Of a DNA stretch of 64,000 nucleotides, positions 63,957 to 64,000 are shown piece after piece. The DNA is from Chloroflexota bacterium (GTDB lineage: Bacteria > Chloroflexota > UBA6077 > JACCZL01). Below the pieces are notes generated by a model. The model was given only the letters and a program-made list of their open reading frames with translations. It ran no database searches and was not told the DNA's origin. How positions within the stretch are numbered: position 1 is the stretch's first letter; each line of letters begins with the position of its first letter. The position numbers were made by a program, and so were the translations under genes. Where the stretch lies: NCBI GenBank assembly GCA_030447245.1, contig JAUJPG010000001.1:297579-361578 (forward strand). Reading direction: 5' to 3'.

Positions 63957-64000
63957 GTCGAGCGGCGGGTTCGGCGGTAGCGCCGCCTCGTCCCGCGAGG

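Noticed and set aside
1..64000. CRISPR arrays or long direct repeats
   Set aside because: No regularly spaced repeats were seen while reading the window; only the IS ends recur.

Overview
The window is about 64 kb of high-GC bacterial DNA and reads like a Chloroflexota chromosome (Thermomicrobia or a related class). The basis is protein content, not a search: coenzyme F420 genes (cofC, cofD, cofG, cofH), secreted cellulase-like and SH3 proteins with Pro/Ala-rich linkers, an amidase with the N-terminal domain typical of that phylum, RNase J instead of RNase E, and a PrkA/YeaH/SpoVR cluster. Many genes are broken by frameshifts and three by single in-frame TAG codons. TAG is also the ordinary stop of at least seven intact genes, so I treat the TAGs as mutations or assembly errors. 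Frameshifts are densest in mobile-element relics.

Layout. 1-6.3 kb: an AhpD-like gene with an in-frame UGA at a conserved Cys and a SECIS-like hairpin, a PHP phosphoesterase, ClpS, a Gly/Asp/Phe-rich protein, the CCA-adding enzyme with tRNA-Val just upstream, and a PolX homologue lacking its polymerase aspartates. 6.3-14.6 kb: a secreted-protein operon, ThiO, cofD-cofC and a nitroreductase that could serve F420 synthesis. 14.7-28.2 kb: broken RecQ, a glycosyltransferase, an HpaI aldolase, a cell-wall amidase, RNase J, NrdR, a CPBP protease, a LarA-family protein, SH3 and glycosidase proteins. 28.2-30.7 kb: a four-gene operon in which every junction overlaps by 4 nt (glutaredoxin, DUF2085, Lit-like, HAD). 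30.8-36.5 kb: ECF sigma factor, PrkA, YeaH, SpoVR and a zinc-finger anti-sigma candidate, all on one strand.

37.0 kb: tRNA-Sec (selC) with UCA anticodon and long variable arm. This makes the UGA-containing AhpD-like gene at the left edge a credible selenoprotein. 37.3-43.5 kb: a decayed stretch (IS1182-type transposase joined to a DppC permease relic, an IS3 relic, a broken NodU-type carbamoyltransferase). 43.7-47.7 kb: MoaD-like protein, beta-hydroxyacid dehydrogenase, and a hypothetical plus two tandem phospholipase D-like proteins. 47.7-50.4 kb: a comM fragment next to a large serine recombinase and divergent excisionase.

50.6-54.9 kb: cofG-cofH and a BluB-CobT fusion in one operon, joining F420 chromophore synthesis to the cobalamin lower ligand. 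55.0-56.5 kb: an intact-ended IS inserted at the queA stop codon. 56.5-60.0 kb: queuosine genes queF-queG-queA with a divergent VUT-family transporter. A solitary copy of the IS end at 59.96 kb marks the switch to 60.0-64.0 kb, a compact minus-strand operon with a degraded family A DNA polymerase and four small proteins that looks like a mobile or plasmid-derived replication module.
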